The position numbers and the translations under genes are program-made. From positions 101,792 through 165,791 of the forward strand of contig NZ_BJNT01000009.1 of the NCBI RefSeq assembly GCF_006539825.1: 64,000 bases of DNA, read 5' to 3'. Shown one piece after another: positions 9,046 through 17,777 of this stretch. The notes under the pieces are model-generated. The model saw only the letters and a list, made by a program, of their open reading frames with translations, made no database searches and was not told where the DNA came from. Position 1 is the stretch's first letter. Every line of letters begins with the position of its first letter. Source of the stretch: Corynebacterium variabile (lineage in GTDB: Bacteria; Actinomycetota; Actinomycetes; Mycobacteriales; Mycobacteriaceae).

Positions 9046-10799
9046 CCCTCCACCTGCCCACCGGGGCCCCGTTCTCCGTCGAACAGCAGACCTGGCTCGA
9101 CGGCTTCTTCGCCGGCCTCGACCTCGGCCGCGAGCGCTACCAGGGCCCGGCCGCCACACTGACCGTCGACGTGCTCTTCGGCTCGCAGACCGGCAACTCC
9201 TCCGAACTCGCCGACCAGCTCGCCGCCGGGCTGCGGGCGGCCGGCCTCGGCGCCAACGTCACCGAACTCGACGCCGCCGGTGTCGGCGCCCTGACCTCCG
9301 GGTCGAGCCACGTCCTCATCGTCACCTCCACCTACGGTGAGGGCGAGATGCCCGACAACGCCGAGATGTTCTGGGAGGAGCTCAACGCCGCCGAGATGCC
9401 GCGCCTGGAGGACCTCTCCTTCGCCGTGCTCGGTCTCGGTGACTCCGGCTACGACGATTTCTGCCAGGCCGGTAAGGACCTCGACATCCGACTGGAACAG
9501 CTCGGGGCCAAACGGCTCACCGCCAGGGTCGACTGCGACGTCGATTTCGAGGACGAGGCCGCCGAATGGATCAGCGCCGCAGTCGCCGCGGTCGTCGCCG
9601 ACGCTCCCGCCGGCGCAGCCGGTGGCGTGGCCCCCGGCGCCGCCGGTGCGACCGCCGCTGCCGCCGACAAGCCGGCGAAGTCGAAATGGAACCGGAAGAA
9701 CCCCTTCCCCTCCCCGCTCGCCGCGACCCGTCGGCTCTCCGCCGAGGGCAGCGCGAAGGAGATCCACCACTACGAGTTCGATCTGGCGGACTCCGGCATC
9801 ACCTACGCCGCCGGCGATGCTCTGGCCGTCCTCCCGGTCAACGATCCGGAACTGGTCAGTGCGATCCTCGCCTGCCTGGACCTCGACGGTGCCCTGGCGG
9901 CCGAGGAATCGACCCTGTTCGAGACGGTCCTGAAGACCCGCGAGATCCGCACCCCCGGAAAGGACCTCATCGCCGCGGTCGCCGAGGCCTCCCCGGACGG
10001 TGGTCTCGCCGATATCGTCCGCCGTGACGACCGTGATGCCCTGGACTCGTTTCTCTGGGGCCGGGACATCCTCGACCTGCTCGAGGAGAACCCGTCGGCC
10101 CGGTTCACCGCCGACGAACTGCTCGGCCTGCTGCGCCCGCTGCAGTCCCGCCAGTACTCGATCTCCTCGTCCCCGCTGGCCAGCCCGGACCGGATCCACC
10201 TCACGGTGGCCTCGGTGCGTCACAGTCCGGAGCCAGGCGCCCGCAGCCACGGCGGTGTGTGCTCGACCTACCTCTCCGACCGCATCGCCGACGGTGACCT
10301 CACCGGTATCTGGCTGCAGCCGAATAACGCCTTCAGCGTCCCGGAGGACGCCGACAGGCCGGTCATCATGGTCGGACCCGGTACCGGTATCGCCCCGTTC
10401 CGCGGTTTCCTCCACGAGCGGGCCGAGGCCGGGGCGACCGGCGGCAACTGGCTCTTCTTCGGTGACCAGCACCGGGCCACCGACTACATCTACGAGGACG
10501 AACTCACTGACCTCGAGGAGAAGGGTGTGCTGACGAAGCTGTCGCTGGCGTTCTCCCGTGACCAGGCGGAGAAGGTCTACGTCCAGACCCGGATGCGTGA
10601 GGAGGCCGAGGAGCTCTACCGCTGGCTGGAGGACGGCGCCTACTTCTACGTCTGCGGCGACGCTTCCCGGATGGCCAAGGATGTCGAGACCGCGCTGCTC
10701 GACGTCATCGCCGAGCAGTCGGGCGGCTCCGAGAACGCGGCGCTGGAGTACCTTGCGACGCTGAAGAAGGAGAAGCGGTACGTCAGGGATGTCTACTGA
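9042..10799 (+). CDS. CysJ-like NADPH diflavin reductase coupled to gltB
   Basis: 585 aa with the layout of sulfite-reductase flavoprotein and cytochrome P450 reductase. An N-terminal FMN flavodoxin domain (about 45-185) has FGSQTGNSSEL, TYGEGEMPDN and LGLGDSGYDDF. After an Ala/Pro-rich linker come the FAD and NADP domains with RQYSISSSP (about 370), GVCSTYL (about 405), GPGTGIAPFRGF (about 444) and the terminal RYVRDVY. Such enzymes move hydride from NADPH through FAD to FMN and on to a one-electron acceptor. The ATG overlaps the gltB stop (ATGA), and no sulfite reductase hemoprotein is nearby. I infer that it feeds electrons to the GltB iron-sulfur cluster; a separate role in sulfite or nitrite reduction is the alternative. 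Confidence 0.88.
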   Translation: MTLHLPTGAPFSVEQQTWLDGFFAGLDLGRERYQGPAATLTVDVLFGSQTGNSSELADQLAAGLRAAGLGANVTELDAAGVGALTSGSSHVLIVTSTYGEGEMPDNAEMFWEELNAAEMPRLEDLSFAVLGLGDSGYDDFCQAGKDLDIRLEQLGAKRLTARVDCDVDFEDEAAEWISAAVAAVVADAPAGAAGGVAPGAAGATAAAADKPAKSKWNRKNPFPSPLAATRRLSAEGSAKEIHHYEFDLADSGITYAAGDALAVLPVNDPELVSAILACLDLDGALAAEESTLFETVLKTREIRTPGKDLIAAVAEASPDGGLADIVRRDDRDALDSFLWGRDILDLLEENPSARFTADELLGLLRPLQSRQYSISSSPLASPDRIHLTVASVRHSPEPGARSHGGVCSTYLSDRIADGDLTGIWLQPNNAFSVPEDADRPVIMVGPGTGIAPFRGFLHERAEAGATGGNWLFFGDQHRATDYIYEDELTDLEEKGVLTKLSLAFSRDQAEKVYVQTRMREEAEELYRWLEDGAYFYVCGDASRMAKDVETALLDVIAEQSGGSENAALEYLATLKKEKRYVRDVY

Positions 10800-10802
10800 C
10801 GG

Positions 10803-11294
10803 CTACTGACGTCCGGCGAGCAGGATGTCGCGGCAGACCTCGAGGTGACCGAGGTGCTGCGACATCTCCCGGAGCATGTGGTCGAGTACCCACTCCGGGG
10901 TGACGAAGGCGGCGTCCTTCCGGGAGGTCCCTTTCGCCGAGCGGTTCCGGATGCCGTCGGTCACTGCCACGGTGGCCCATCCGGGCAGCCGGTCACGCAG
11001 CTCCGCTGTGAGGTGGTGCGCCTCGTCGACTGTTCCGGTGGCCTCGAACTCGGCATCACGGTCACGGGGCGGCAGATCCTCGCCGGCGACGAAGGCCCCG
11101 CCCCAGAACTGCGCCATCCCGTGGATGTGGGCGACCAGGGCGAAGGGACTGTTGACGGTGCCCGGTACCGGGGAGCCGTTCACCGTCGAATCATCGAGCG
11201 TGTCCAGGGCGGCGTCGACACCGTCCAGGAGTTCAGCGGCGACGCCGAGGAATGCGTCGAGGAGAGCAGGGTGTCCGGTTACGGATGTGTCCAT
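10803..11294 (-). CDS. DinB/DUF664-like four-helix metal protein
   Basis: 163 aa from ATG 11294; a GTG six codons upstream is possible. The sequence fits the DinB/YfiT-like fold: histidines expected for a divalent metal occur in HIHGMAQFW and in the C-terminal HMLREMSQHLGHLEVCRD segment. Several actinobacterial members use low-molecular-weight thiols such as mycothiol, but the substrate here is unknown. It lies on the minus strand just downstream of rsmB, 36 bases after its stop, and converges with the diflavin reductase gene with only three bases between the stops. Confidence 0.7.
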   Translation of the reverse strand: MDTSVTGHPALLDAFLGVAAELLDGVDAALDTLDDSTVNGSPVPGTVNSPFALVAHIHGMAQFWGGAFVAGEDLPPRDRDAEFEATGTVDEAHHLTAELRDRLPGWATVAVTDGIRNRSAKGTSRKDAAFVTPEWVLDHMLREMSQHLGHLEVCRDILLAGRQ

Positions 11295-11330
11295 GGTCAC
11301 AAGGGTAGCCACGGAACACCGGACTCTGCC

Positions 11331-12908
11331 TCAGGCAGTCACCCGCAGCACCGCGAAGAACATCGCGTCGGTGCCGTGCCGGTGCGGCCAGAGCTGCACG
11401 AACGGGGCGGAATCCAGGGTGCCGGACCCCACCAGGTCCGGGAACAGCGCGGTGGCGTCCTCGATCACCGCACCGGTCTGGTCGGCGACGGTCCGGACGA
11501 CGTCGCGGGTCTCCGCGGGATGCGGCGAACAGGTCGAGTAGACGACGATGCCGCCGGGGCGGGTGGCCTTGAGCGCCGAGCGCAGCAGATCCTTCTGCAG
11601 CGGCACGAGTTCGGCGACATCCGCCGGAGTCTTGCGCCAGCGGGCCTCCGGGCGACGACGCAGTGCACCGAGTCCGGTGCAGGGGGCGTCCACCAGGACA
11701 CGGTCGAAGCCGTCACCCTCAGGGCTCACCGGCATGTCCAGGCCACGGATCTCCGCGAGACGGCGACCGTCACCCTCATGGACCCGGGCGGGCAGCCCCG
11801 AAGTCGCGGTGCGGACCAGCTTCGCACGGTGGGCGGCGGGCTCCACGGCATCGACCGTGGCCCGGTCCCCCATCGCCCAGGAGGCGAGGAAGGCGGTCTT
11901 ACCGCCGGGACCGGAGCACAGGTCCAGCCAGCGGCCGTGGTCGTCGGCGACCTCGGCGCGCAGCATGGCCAGCGCGATGAGCTGGGAGCCCTCGTCCTGC
12001 ACACCGGCCAGGCCGTCCCGTACCGGGTCGAGGTCTCCGGGATCACCCTCGGGCAAGTAGACCGCATAGGGCGACCAGCGGCCCTCGTCACCACCGGTGA
12101 CCAGGGCGAGTTCCTCACCGGACATCTGGCCGGGCCGGGCAGCCAGGTGCACGACCGGGCGGGCGTCGTCGGCCGCCAGGGCGTCGGCGAGCTCGGTCGC
12201 CGGGGCGTCCGGGGTGCCGCCGAGGGCGGCGTTGAAGGCCTCCGCGATCCAGGTCGGGTGCGAGGTCTGCAGGGCCAGTCGGGCCACGGGGTCGGTGACC
12301 TTCGCGGTGACCCGGCTCTCCCAGGTCTCGGCCGGGGTGCGGGTCAGGGTGCGCAGCACACCGTTGGTGAAGCCGGACGCCTTCGCCTCGCCGTTGGCCT
12401 TGACCAGCTCGACGGTGGTGTCCACCGCGGCATGGTCGTGGACCCGGGTGCGCAGGATCTGGTAGGCGCCCAGGCGCAGCGCGTCCAGGACGACGGCGTC
12501 GATCTTGTCCACGGGGCGCCCCGCGGCCTCGGCGATGACCGCGTCCAGCAGCCCCTGCATGCGCAGGGTGCCGTAGGTCAGCTCGGTGGCGAAGGCGGCG
12601 TCGCGGCCGTGGATCTTCTGCTCGCGCAGTGCGGCGGGCAGGGCGATATTGGCGAAGGCGGCGTCCGTGGAGACCTTGCGCAGCACCTCGAAGACGATGT
12701 CGCGGACCCGGTCACCGGAGCCGATGCGGCGTCGGGCGTTCTCGTGCTCCCGGCGGTGCGACTCGCTGCGGCGTTCGTATCCCTTGTTCCCTCCGCGGCC
12801 ACCACCTCGGTTACCGCCCTGACGCTTCCGGTTGTCCTGTCCCTTGTCGTGTCCCTTGTCGCCGGAGCCGGTGCGTCCGGACTCGGACCGTGACCTGAAG
12901 CCACCCAT
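11331..12908 (-). CDS. rsmB: 16S rRNA (cytosine-967-C5) methyltransferase
   Basis: 525 aa. After a basic Gly/Arg-rich N-terminal tail of about 50 residues comes a NusB-like RNA-binding domain (about 60-190), then a Rossmann SAM methyltransferase with LDLCSGPGGKTAFLA as the SAM loop. The two catalytic cysteines of the RNA m5C family are in VDAPCTGLGALRRRPE and STCSPHPAETRD. It methylates the small-subunit rRNA during ribosome assembly. The ATG overlaps the fmt stop by one base (TGATG), so it belongs to the def-fmt-rsmB unit. The Arg/Gly tail is longer than in E. coli RsmB and may add RNA affinity (inference). Confidence 0.94.
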   Translation of the reverse strand: MGGFRSRSESGRTGSGDKGHDKGQDNRKRQGGNRGGGRGGNKGYERRSESHRREHENARRRIGSGDRVRDIVFEVLRKVSTDAAFANIALPAALREQKIHGRDAAFATELTYGTLRMQGLLDAVIAEAAGRPVDKIDAVVLDALRLGAYQILRTRVHDHAAVDTTVELVKANGEAKASGFTNGVLRTLTRTPAETWESRVTAKVTDPVARLALQTSHPTWIAEAFNAALGGTPDAPATELADALAADDARPVVHLAARPGQMSGEELALVTGGDEGRWSPYAVYLPEGDPGDLDPVRDGLAGVQDEGSQLIALAMLRAEVADDHGRWLDLCSGPGGKTAFLASWAMGDRATVDAVEPAAHRAKLVRTATSGLPARVHEGDGRRLAEIRGLDMPVSPEGDGFDRVLVDAPCTGLGALRRRPEARWRKTPADVAELVPLQKDLLRSALKATRPGGIVVYSTCSPHPAETRDVVRTVADQTGAVIEDATALFPDLVGSGTLDSAPFVQLWPHRHGTDAMFFAVLRVTA

Positions 12909-13888
12909 CAGTTCTCTCCCTCGTCGAATGCCGCATGCCCGTCGTCGAACAGGTCGCCGCGACCGCGGGCCCAGTCGGCCGCGGCCATCATCTTCTTGCC
13001 CGGCGGCTGGATCCGGGTGATCTCGAGGACACCGTCTCCGGCCCCGACGAGTACCCGGGACTTCTCCGCGAGGATCTCCCCGGCGGTCAGAACCGGGGTC
13101 TCTTCGCCGTCGACCGGTAGCAGGAGGCCGAGCTTGTACCGCTCACCGTCCAGTGTGGTCCACGGCCCCGGGGCCGGCAGGTGTGCCCGGGTGACGCGCT
13201 GGATCTCCACGGCAGGACGCGCCCAGTCGACACGGGCGTCGGCGGTGGTGATCTTGGCCGCGTAGGTCATGCCCTCCTCGGGCTGTTCGACCGGAGTCAC
13301 GTCCCCGGAACCCAGTCCGGTCAGTGACTCCGCCAGCAGCACCCGACCGGCGTAGGTCAACCGGGTGAGCAGGTCATCGGCGGTGTCCTCCAGCCCGACC
13401 GGCTCCTCGACGGTGCCGGTGACCGGACCGGCATCCAGGGCCGGGACAATGCGGAAGGTCGTCGCACCCGTGACCCGGTCACCGGCGGCGATCGCGGCCT
13501 GGACCGGCGCAGCGCCACGCCAGCGCGGCAGCAGGGAGAAGTGCAGGTTGATCCAGCCGTGGCGGAAGATGTCCAGCACATCGGCGGGGAGGATCTGCCC
13601 GTAGGCGACCACGGCGACCGCGTCGACGCCGTCGGCGGCATAACCGCGCAGGACCTCACGGATCTCCCCGGCGTCCTCCGCGGAGGCCTTCAGCGAGGCC
13701 CATTTGTGTACCGGTACCCCGGCGGCCTCGGCCACCTGGGCGACCTTCGAGGGGTGCAGGCTCCGGCCACGACCGCGCTTCGCGTCGGGCTGGGTGAGTA
13801 CGGCGACGACCTCATGGGCGGGGTCGTCGAGCAGGTACTGCAGGGTGACGGCGGCGGGCTCGGGGGTTCCGGCGAACAGGATCTTCAT
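12908..13888 (-). CDS. fmt: Methionyl-tRNA formyltransferase
   Basis: 326 aa; formylates initiator Met-tRNA with 10-formyl-THF. Family features seen: MKILFAGTPEPA at the start, the substrate loop with RGRSLHPSKV, VVAYGQILP, and NLHFSLLPRWRGAAPVQAAI. The C-terminal OB-like domain follows from about residue 205. I chose the ATG at 13888 because it overlaps the def stop in an ATGA arrangement and gives the standard N-terminus; a GTG at 13900 is also in frame. With def just upstream, the pair handles both addition and removal of the formyl group on new proteins. Confidence 0.95.
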   Translation of the reverse strand: MKILFAGTPEPAAVTLQYLLDDPAHEVVAVLTQPDAKRGRGRSLHPSKVAQVAEAAGVPVHKWASLKASAEDAGEIREVLRGYAADGVDAVAVVAYGQILPADVLDIFRHGWINLHFSLLPRWRGAAPVQAAIAAGDRVTGATTFRIVPALDAGPVTGTVEEPVGLEDTADDLLTRLTYAGRVLLAESLTGLGSGDVTPVEQPEEGMTYAAKITTADARVDWARPAVEIQRVTRAHLPAPGPWTTLDGERYKLGLLLPVDGEETPVLTAGEILAEKSRVLVGAGDGVLEITRIQPPGKKMMAAADWARGRGDLFDDGHAAFDEGEN

Positions 13889-14385
13889 CGGTTGAACCAC
13901 TCACTTCCCCGGATCCCGGCCATGACCTCGCGACGGGTGCCAGGTTCCATGCGCTGGAAGTACATCACCCCGTCGAGGTGGTCGGTCTCATGCTGGACGC
14001 AGCGTGCCATCAACCCGGTGACCTCCCGGTCGACCTCCTCACCGTCGACGGTGACGCCGGTGAGGTGCACGGTCGCCGCGCGGGTGACGTCTCCCCCGGC
14101 GTCCGGCACCGACAGGCAGCCCTCCCGACCAGTCTGGGTCTCTGCCCCAACGGCCTCCCACACCGGGTTGACGATGTGCCCGCGGTCGCCGTCGCAGTCG
14201 TAGACGAAGACCCGTCGGGTCACACCGACCTGGTTGGCTGCCAGGCCGACACCACCGGCGGCGTCCATCGTCTCGTACATGTCCTCGACGAGGGTGCGCA
14301 GGGTGGGGTCGGTCGGGTCGTCGATGTTCTCGGCGACGGTACGCAGTACCGGGTCGCCGAACAGACGGATGTCAAGGGCAGTCAT
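13885..14385 (-). CDS. def: Peptide deformylase
   Basis: 166 aa; removes the N-formyl group from nascent proteins. All three metalloprotease motifs are present: motif I GVGLAANQVG near residue 47, motif II EGCLSVP with the cysteine metal ligand, and motif III QHETDHLDG with two His ligands and the catalytic Glu. The length is standard. It follows priA's downstream end on the minus strand as an independent unit start, with 11 bases between its ATG and the priA stop, and is coupled to fmt by a four-base overlap. Confidence 0.96.
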   Translation of the reverse strand: MTALDIRLFGDPVLRTVAENIDDPTDPTLRTLVEDMYETMDAAGGVGLAANQVGVTRRVFVYDCDGDRGHIVNPVWEAVGAETQTGREGCLSVPDAGGDVTRAATVHLTGVTVDGEEVDREVTGLMARCVQHETDHLDGVMYFQRMEPGTRREVMAGIRGSEWFNR

Positions 14386-14396
14386 GACTGCCCAGT

Positions 14397-16454
14397 CTAT
14401 CCCACGCGTACCGGGTCGATGACGACGCGCAGGGGTCCGGTGAGACGCCGTGTGGCGCGGACGGATTTCGCCGCACGAAGTGCCGCACCGAGCAGCACGG
14501 CGGCGTCCTCACCTCCGGCGGTACGGCGCGGTGTCCGCAGGATCAGCCGACGTGCCAGATGCAGTTCCGACTCTCCCAGTCCCGCCGGCGGGCGGACCCC
14601 CGGCGGCAGTTCCACCGGTCCGAGGACCTCGAGGCGGTCGAGCTCCTCAGGGACGACGAGTATCTCCTGGAGCTCTTTGACGGTCTCGGTGGTGCCGTCG
14701 ACGGCGACGAGCACCGTGGCCGGCGGGAATCCGGCGGAGCGCCGCTGTGCCAGTTCCGTGGCCGCCGCGCCCTCGGGGTCCCAGCGGATCAGGGCCTGGG
14801 CCTCGGGAAGGTCGGTGCGGGCGACCAGGACGACCTGGCCACCCTGCTCCCGCGACACGACCAGGCAGGACGCCTCCATCCACTGTCGCAGGGCCCCCTC
14901 GGAGGCCCGCAGGTCGGCCCGGCCCAGGGTGAGCCAGGGGTCGAGCAGGACCGCCGCACCGTAGCCGGACTCCGCGACCGGTTCCGCGCCCGGGGTGGCG
15001 ACCACGATGCGCGGGCCGTCGGGGACGGTGTCCCTGACCTGGGAGCCGCCGGACAGCACCACGGGCACGCCCGGGAACGCCCGACCGAGCTCCTCGGCGG
15101 TGCGGTCGGACCCGATGACGGTCATCCGTACCGCGTGCCCGCCACAGCCTGGACAGGTGAACCTGCCTTCCGGGGCTCCGCACCACCGGCACCGGGGTTC
15201 GGCGGCACCTGCACGCCCCTGGTCTCCGGGCGGCAGTTCCAGCGGCCCGTTGCACCGGCGGCACCGGGCGGGAGTGCGGCAGTCCTTGCAGGCCAGGGAG
15301 GGTGCGTACCCCCGTCGCGGCACCTGCACCAGAGCGGGTAGTCCGTTGTCGGACGCCTGACGGATCGCCTTGTAGCCGGCGGTCGGGATACGGGTGAAGG
15401 ACTGGTGGGCGTCGTGGTTGTCGTCGAGGGCGTGGATCCACGGCATCCGGGCACGCAGGACGTCCGGATCGGCGCGCAGTGTGGGACAGAAGCCTTCCTC
15501 GACCCACTGCTGCACCTCGGCACTGCGGTGGGCGCCGCCGACGATGAAGCCGCAGCCTTCCTGCTCCGCCCGTACCTTGAGCACGTCGCGGGCGTGGAGG
15601 TACGGAGCCCGGGGATCGACGAGGGAGTCGTCCGCCTCCCCGGTGAGCATGATCAGCCGGAGCCCGGGAACCGGAACGGTCGCCGCGGACCGGGTACCGA
15701 CGATGACGCGCCCCTGCCCGGCGAGCACGGCGAGGTAGCGACGGTAGCGTGCGGCCGGACCGACGGAGGCGGTGAGTTCGGTGATCTGCGCAGCGGACAG
15801 GAAGTTCCGCAGCTCGGCGGAGAGTCGGTCGACGTCACGCTGGTCGGGGACGACCAGCAGGACGCCTCCCCCCGACCAGGCGACGGTGGCGGCCATCTCG
15901 GCGACGCGCGCCGCCCAGTCCTCCCCCGGTGTCCACAGCCAGGACGCCCGCGCCGAACGTCCGGCCAGTACGGCCTCCAGCAGGCTGTCGGCGTGCCGGT
16001 AGGCGGACCAGCCTGACAGGGCAGTGTCCCGCGCGGCGGTGGTGAGGTCCTCGACAGGTTCGAGGGCACCGTAGAGTTCCGGCCAGTCCACCCCGTTGCC
16101 GAAAAGCCCGGCCTTCTCCGCACTGGCGTGCCGGGAGGGTACGGCGGCGCGGAGGATGTCGGACCGCACCCCGCCGTAGCGGTCGGCGAGCAGGTTGACC
16201 AGGTCCCACAGTCCCGGTGGGACGACGACCTCGGGGCTGATGACGCGCTGCAGGGCACTCAACCTGCCCTCGTGGTCGGTGCTCCGCCGCCGTTCGATGA
16301 CGACGGCATCCACCAGGCGTCCGGCGAACCGGATGCGGACGCGGACGCCAGGCCGGGCGGTGGTGTCCAGCTCCTCAGAGACCGAGTAGTCGAAGAGCCG
16401 GTCGAGGTGCGGCATCCCCAGCAGGGGCAGCACCCGGGCGACGGGCAGGTCCAC
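14397..16454 (-). CDS. priA: PriA-like primosomal protein, helicase motifs degenerate
   Basis: 685 aa from a GTG five bases after the metK stop; a longer open frame would overlap metK. The N-terminal 3'BD-like segment and the zinc region are recognisable (CKDCRTPARCRRCNGPLEL, then CRWCGAPEGRFTCPGC). The helicase core lacks a usable Walker A: the expected GxTGSGKT segment is replaced by a stretch without GKT around residues 195-215, and the DEEH-like box reads LTGEADDS. Actinobacterial PriA proteins are known for this loss, so it probably acts as a structural DNA-binding or replication-restart factor without ATP-driven unwinding. That role is inference; the missing motifs are seen. Confidence 0.87.
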   Translation of the reverse strand: MDLPVARVLPLLGMPHLDRLFDYSVSEELDTTARPGVRVRIRFAGRLVDAVVIERRRSTDHEGRLSALQRVISPEVVVPPGLWDLVNLLADRYGGVRSDILRAAVPSRHASAEKAGLFGNGVDWPELYGALEPVEDLTTAARDTALSGWSAYRHADSLLEAVLAGRSARASWLWTPGEDWAARVAEMAATVAWSGGGVLLVVPDQRDVDRLSAELRNFLSAAQITELTASVGPAARYRRYLAVLAGQGRVIVGTRSAATVPVPGLRLIMLTGEADDSLVDPRAPYLHARDVLKVRAEQEGCGFIVGGAHRSAEVQQWVEEGFCPTLRADPDVLRARMPWIHALDDNHDAHQSFTRIPTAGYKAIRQASDNGLPALVQVPRRGYAPSLACKDCRTPARCRRCNGPLELPPGDQGRAGAAEPRCRWCGAPEGRFTCPGCGGHAVRMTVIGSDRTAEELGRAFPGVPVVLSGGSQVRDTVPDGPRIVVATPGAEPVAESGYGAAVLLDPWLTLGRADLRASEGALRQWMEASCLVVSREQGGQVVLVARTDLPEAQALIRWDPEGAAATELAQRRSAGFPPATVLVAVDGTTETVKELQEILVVPEELDRLEVLGPVELPPGVRPPAGLGESELHLARRLILRTPRRTAGGEDAAVLLGAALRAAKSVRATRRLTGPLRVVIDPVRVG

Positions 16455-16459
16455 GGTCG

Positions 16460-17674
16460 TTACCGGCCGGCGGCGGCCTTGAGATCGGCGACGCGGTTGG
16501 TGTGCTCCCACGGCAGATCGATGTCGGTACGGCCGAAGTGTCCGTAGGCGGCGGTCTGGGCGTAGATCGGACGCAGCAGGTCCAGCTCGCGGATGATCGC
16601 GGTGGGACGCAGGTCGAAGACCTTCTGCACGGCGGCCTGGATCGACTCGTCGGTCAGGCCCTCGGCGGCGGTGCCGAAGGTCTCGACGTAGAGACCGACC
16701 GGCTGGGCCTTGCCGATGGCGTAGGCGACCTGGACCTCGGCGCGGTGCGCGAGACCGGCGGCGACGATGTTCTTGGCGACCCAGCGCATCGCGTAGGCGG
16801 CGGAGCGGTCGACCTTGCTCGGGTCCTTGCCTGAGAAGGCACCGCCGCCGTGGCGGGCCATGCCGCCGTAGGTGTCGACGATGATCTTGCGGCCGGTGAG
16901 ACCCGCATCGCCCATCGGTCCGCCGAGGATGAAGGAGCCGGACGGGTTAATGAGGACCTTGAGGTCCTCGGTGACGAACCGGCCGAGGTCGGCGTCCTGC
17001 ACGACCCAGTCGATGACGTGCTCGCGCAGCTGCTCCTCGAGCCACTCCTGGGAGGAGTCCGGGCCGTGCTGGGTGGAGATGACGACCGTGTCGAGGTGGT
17101 GCGGACGGTTCTCCGCGTCATAGGCGAACGTCACCTGGGTCTTCCCGTCGGGACGCAGGTCCGGGACGATACCTTCCTTGCGGACCTGGGTCAGCCGTCG
17201 GGACAGCCGGTGGGCCGTGGCGATCGGCAGCGGCATGAGCTCGGGGGTCTCGTCGGTGGCGTAACCGAACATCAGGCCCTGGTCACCGGCACCGGCCTGG
17301 TCGTCGGCGTCGTGCTCGTCACCGTCGTTGGTGCGGTACTCGTGGGAGGTGTCGACGCCGTCGCCGATCTCCTGGGACTGCTCGCCGATGGCGACGTTGA
17401 CGCCACAGGTTGAACCGTCGAAGCCGACCTCGGAGGAGGTGAAACCGATGGCGCGGATGGTGTCGCGCACCAGTTGCGGGATCTCGACGTAGGCGTCCGT
17501 CCGGACCTCGCCGGCGACATGGACCTGGCCGGTGGTGACCAGGGTTTCGACGGCGACATGGGACTTCGGGTCCTTGGCGAGCAACGCGTCGAGGATCGTG
17601 TCGGAGATGGCGTCACAGATTTTGTCGGGGTGACCTTCGGTCACGGACTCACTGGTGAAAAGGCGGAAAGACAC
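16460..17674 (-). CDS. metK: S-adenosylmethionine synthase
   Basis: 404 aa; makes SAM from methionine and ATP, releasing phosphate and pyrophosphate. Signatures seen: [19 protein letters not shown] at the N-terminus with ATP-site His and Asp, the [14 protein letters not shown] hexapeptide region, and the [16 protein letters not shown] phosphate loop. The start is GTG 17674 with an AGGAAG about a dozen bases upstream. A perfect McbR-type operator and a TAATAT -10 lie 45-65 bases upstream, so transcription probably responds to the methionine/SAM state. The priA gene follows after five bases. Confidence 0.97.
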   Translation of the reverse strand: MSFRLFTSESVTEGHPDKICDAISDTILDALLAKDPKSHVAVETLVTTGQVHVAGEVRTDAYVEIPQLVRDTIRAIGFTSSEVGFDGSTCGVNVAIGEQSQEIGDGVDTSHEYRTNDGDEHDADDQAGAGDQGLMFGYATDETPELMPLPIATAHRLSRRLTQVRKEGIVPDLRPDGKTQVTFAYDAENRPHHLDTVVISTQHGPDSSQEWLEEQLREHVIDWVVQDADLGRFVTEDLKVLINPSGSFILGGPMGDAGLTGRKIIVDTYGGMARHGGGAFSGKDPSKVDRSAAYAMRWVAKNIVAAGLAHRAEVQVAYAIGKAQPVGLYVETFGTAAEGLTDESIQAAVQKVFDLRPTAIIRELDLLRPIYAQTAAYGHFGRTDIDLPWEHTNRVADLKAAAGR

Positions 17675-17719
17675 TCGGTGTTCGCTTCCTGTAGGGAGTC
17701 GGATGGGGCAATTCAGACA

Positions 17720-17739
17720 ATATTAGACCAAGCGGTCTA
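17720..17739 (-). promoter_or_regulatory. metK promoter with McbR-type operator
   Basis: The 16-base palindrome TAGAC-N6-GTCTA (17724-17739) matches the published consensus of McbR, the TetR-family repressor of sulfur and methionine genes in Corynebacterium glutamicum, where metK is a known target. On the minus strand a TAATAT -10 candidate occupies 17725-17720, so the operator overlaps the -10 edge and the spacer. Repressor binding there would block RNA polymerase. The match is read directly; the regulator itself is not in this window. Confidence 0.8.
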
Positions 17740-17777
17740 GCGACGGTACGGCAGGGTGGACCTGTGTCGGTCCGGAC

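Noticed and set aside
16455..16511. Longer priA start overlapping metK
   Set aside because: It would overlap metK by about 50 bases and adds non-conserved sequence; a GTG five bases after metK gives the usual N-terminus.
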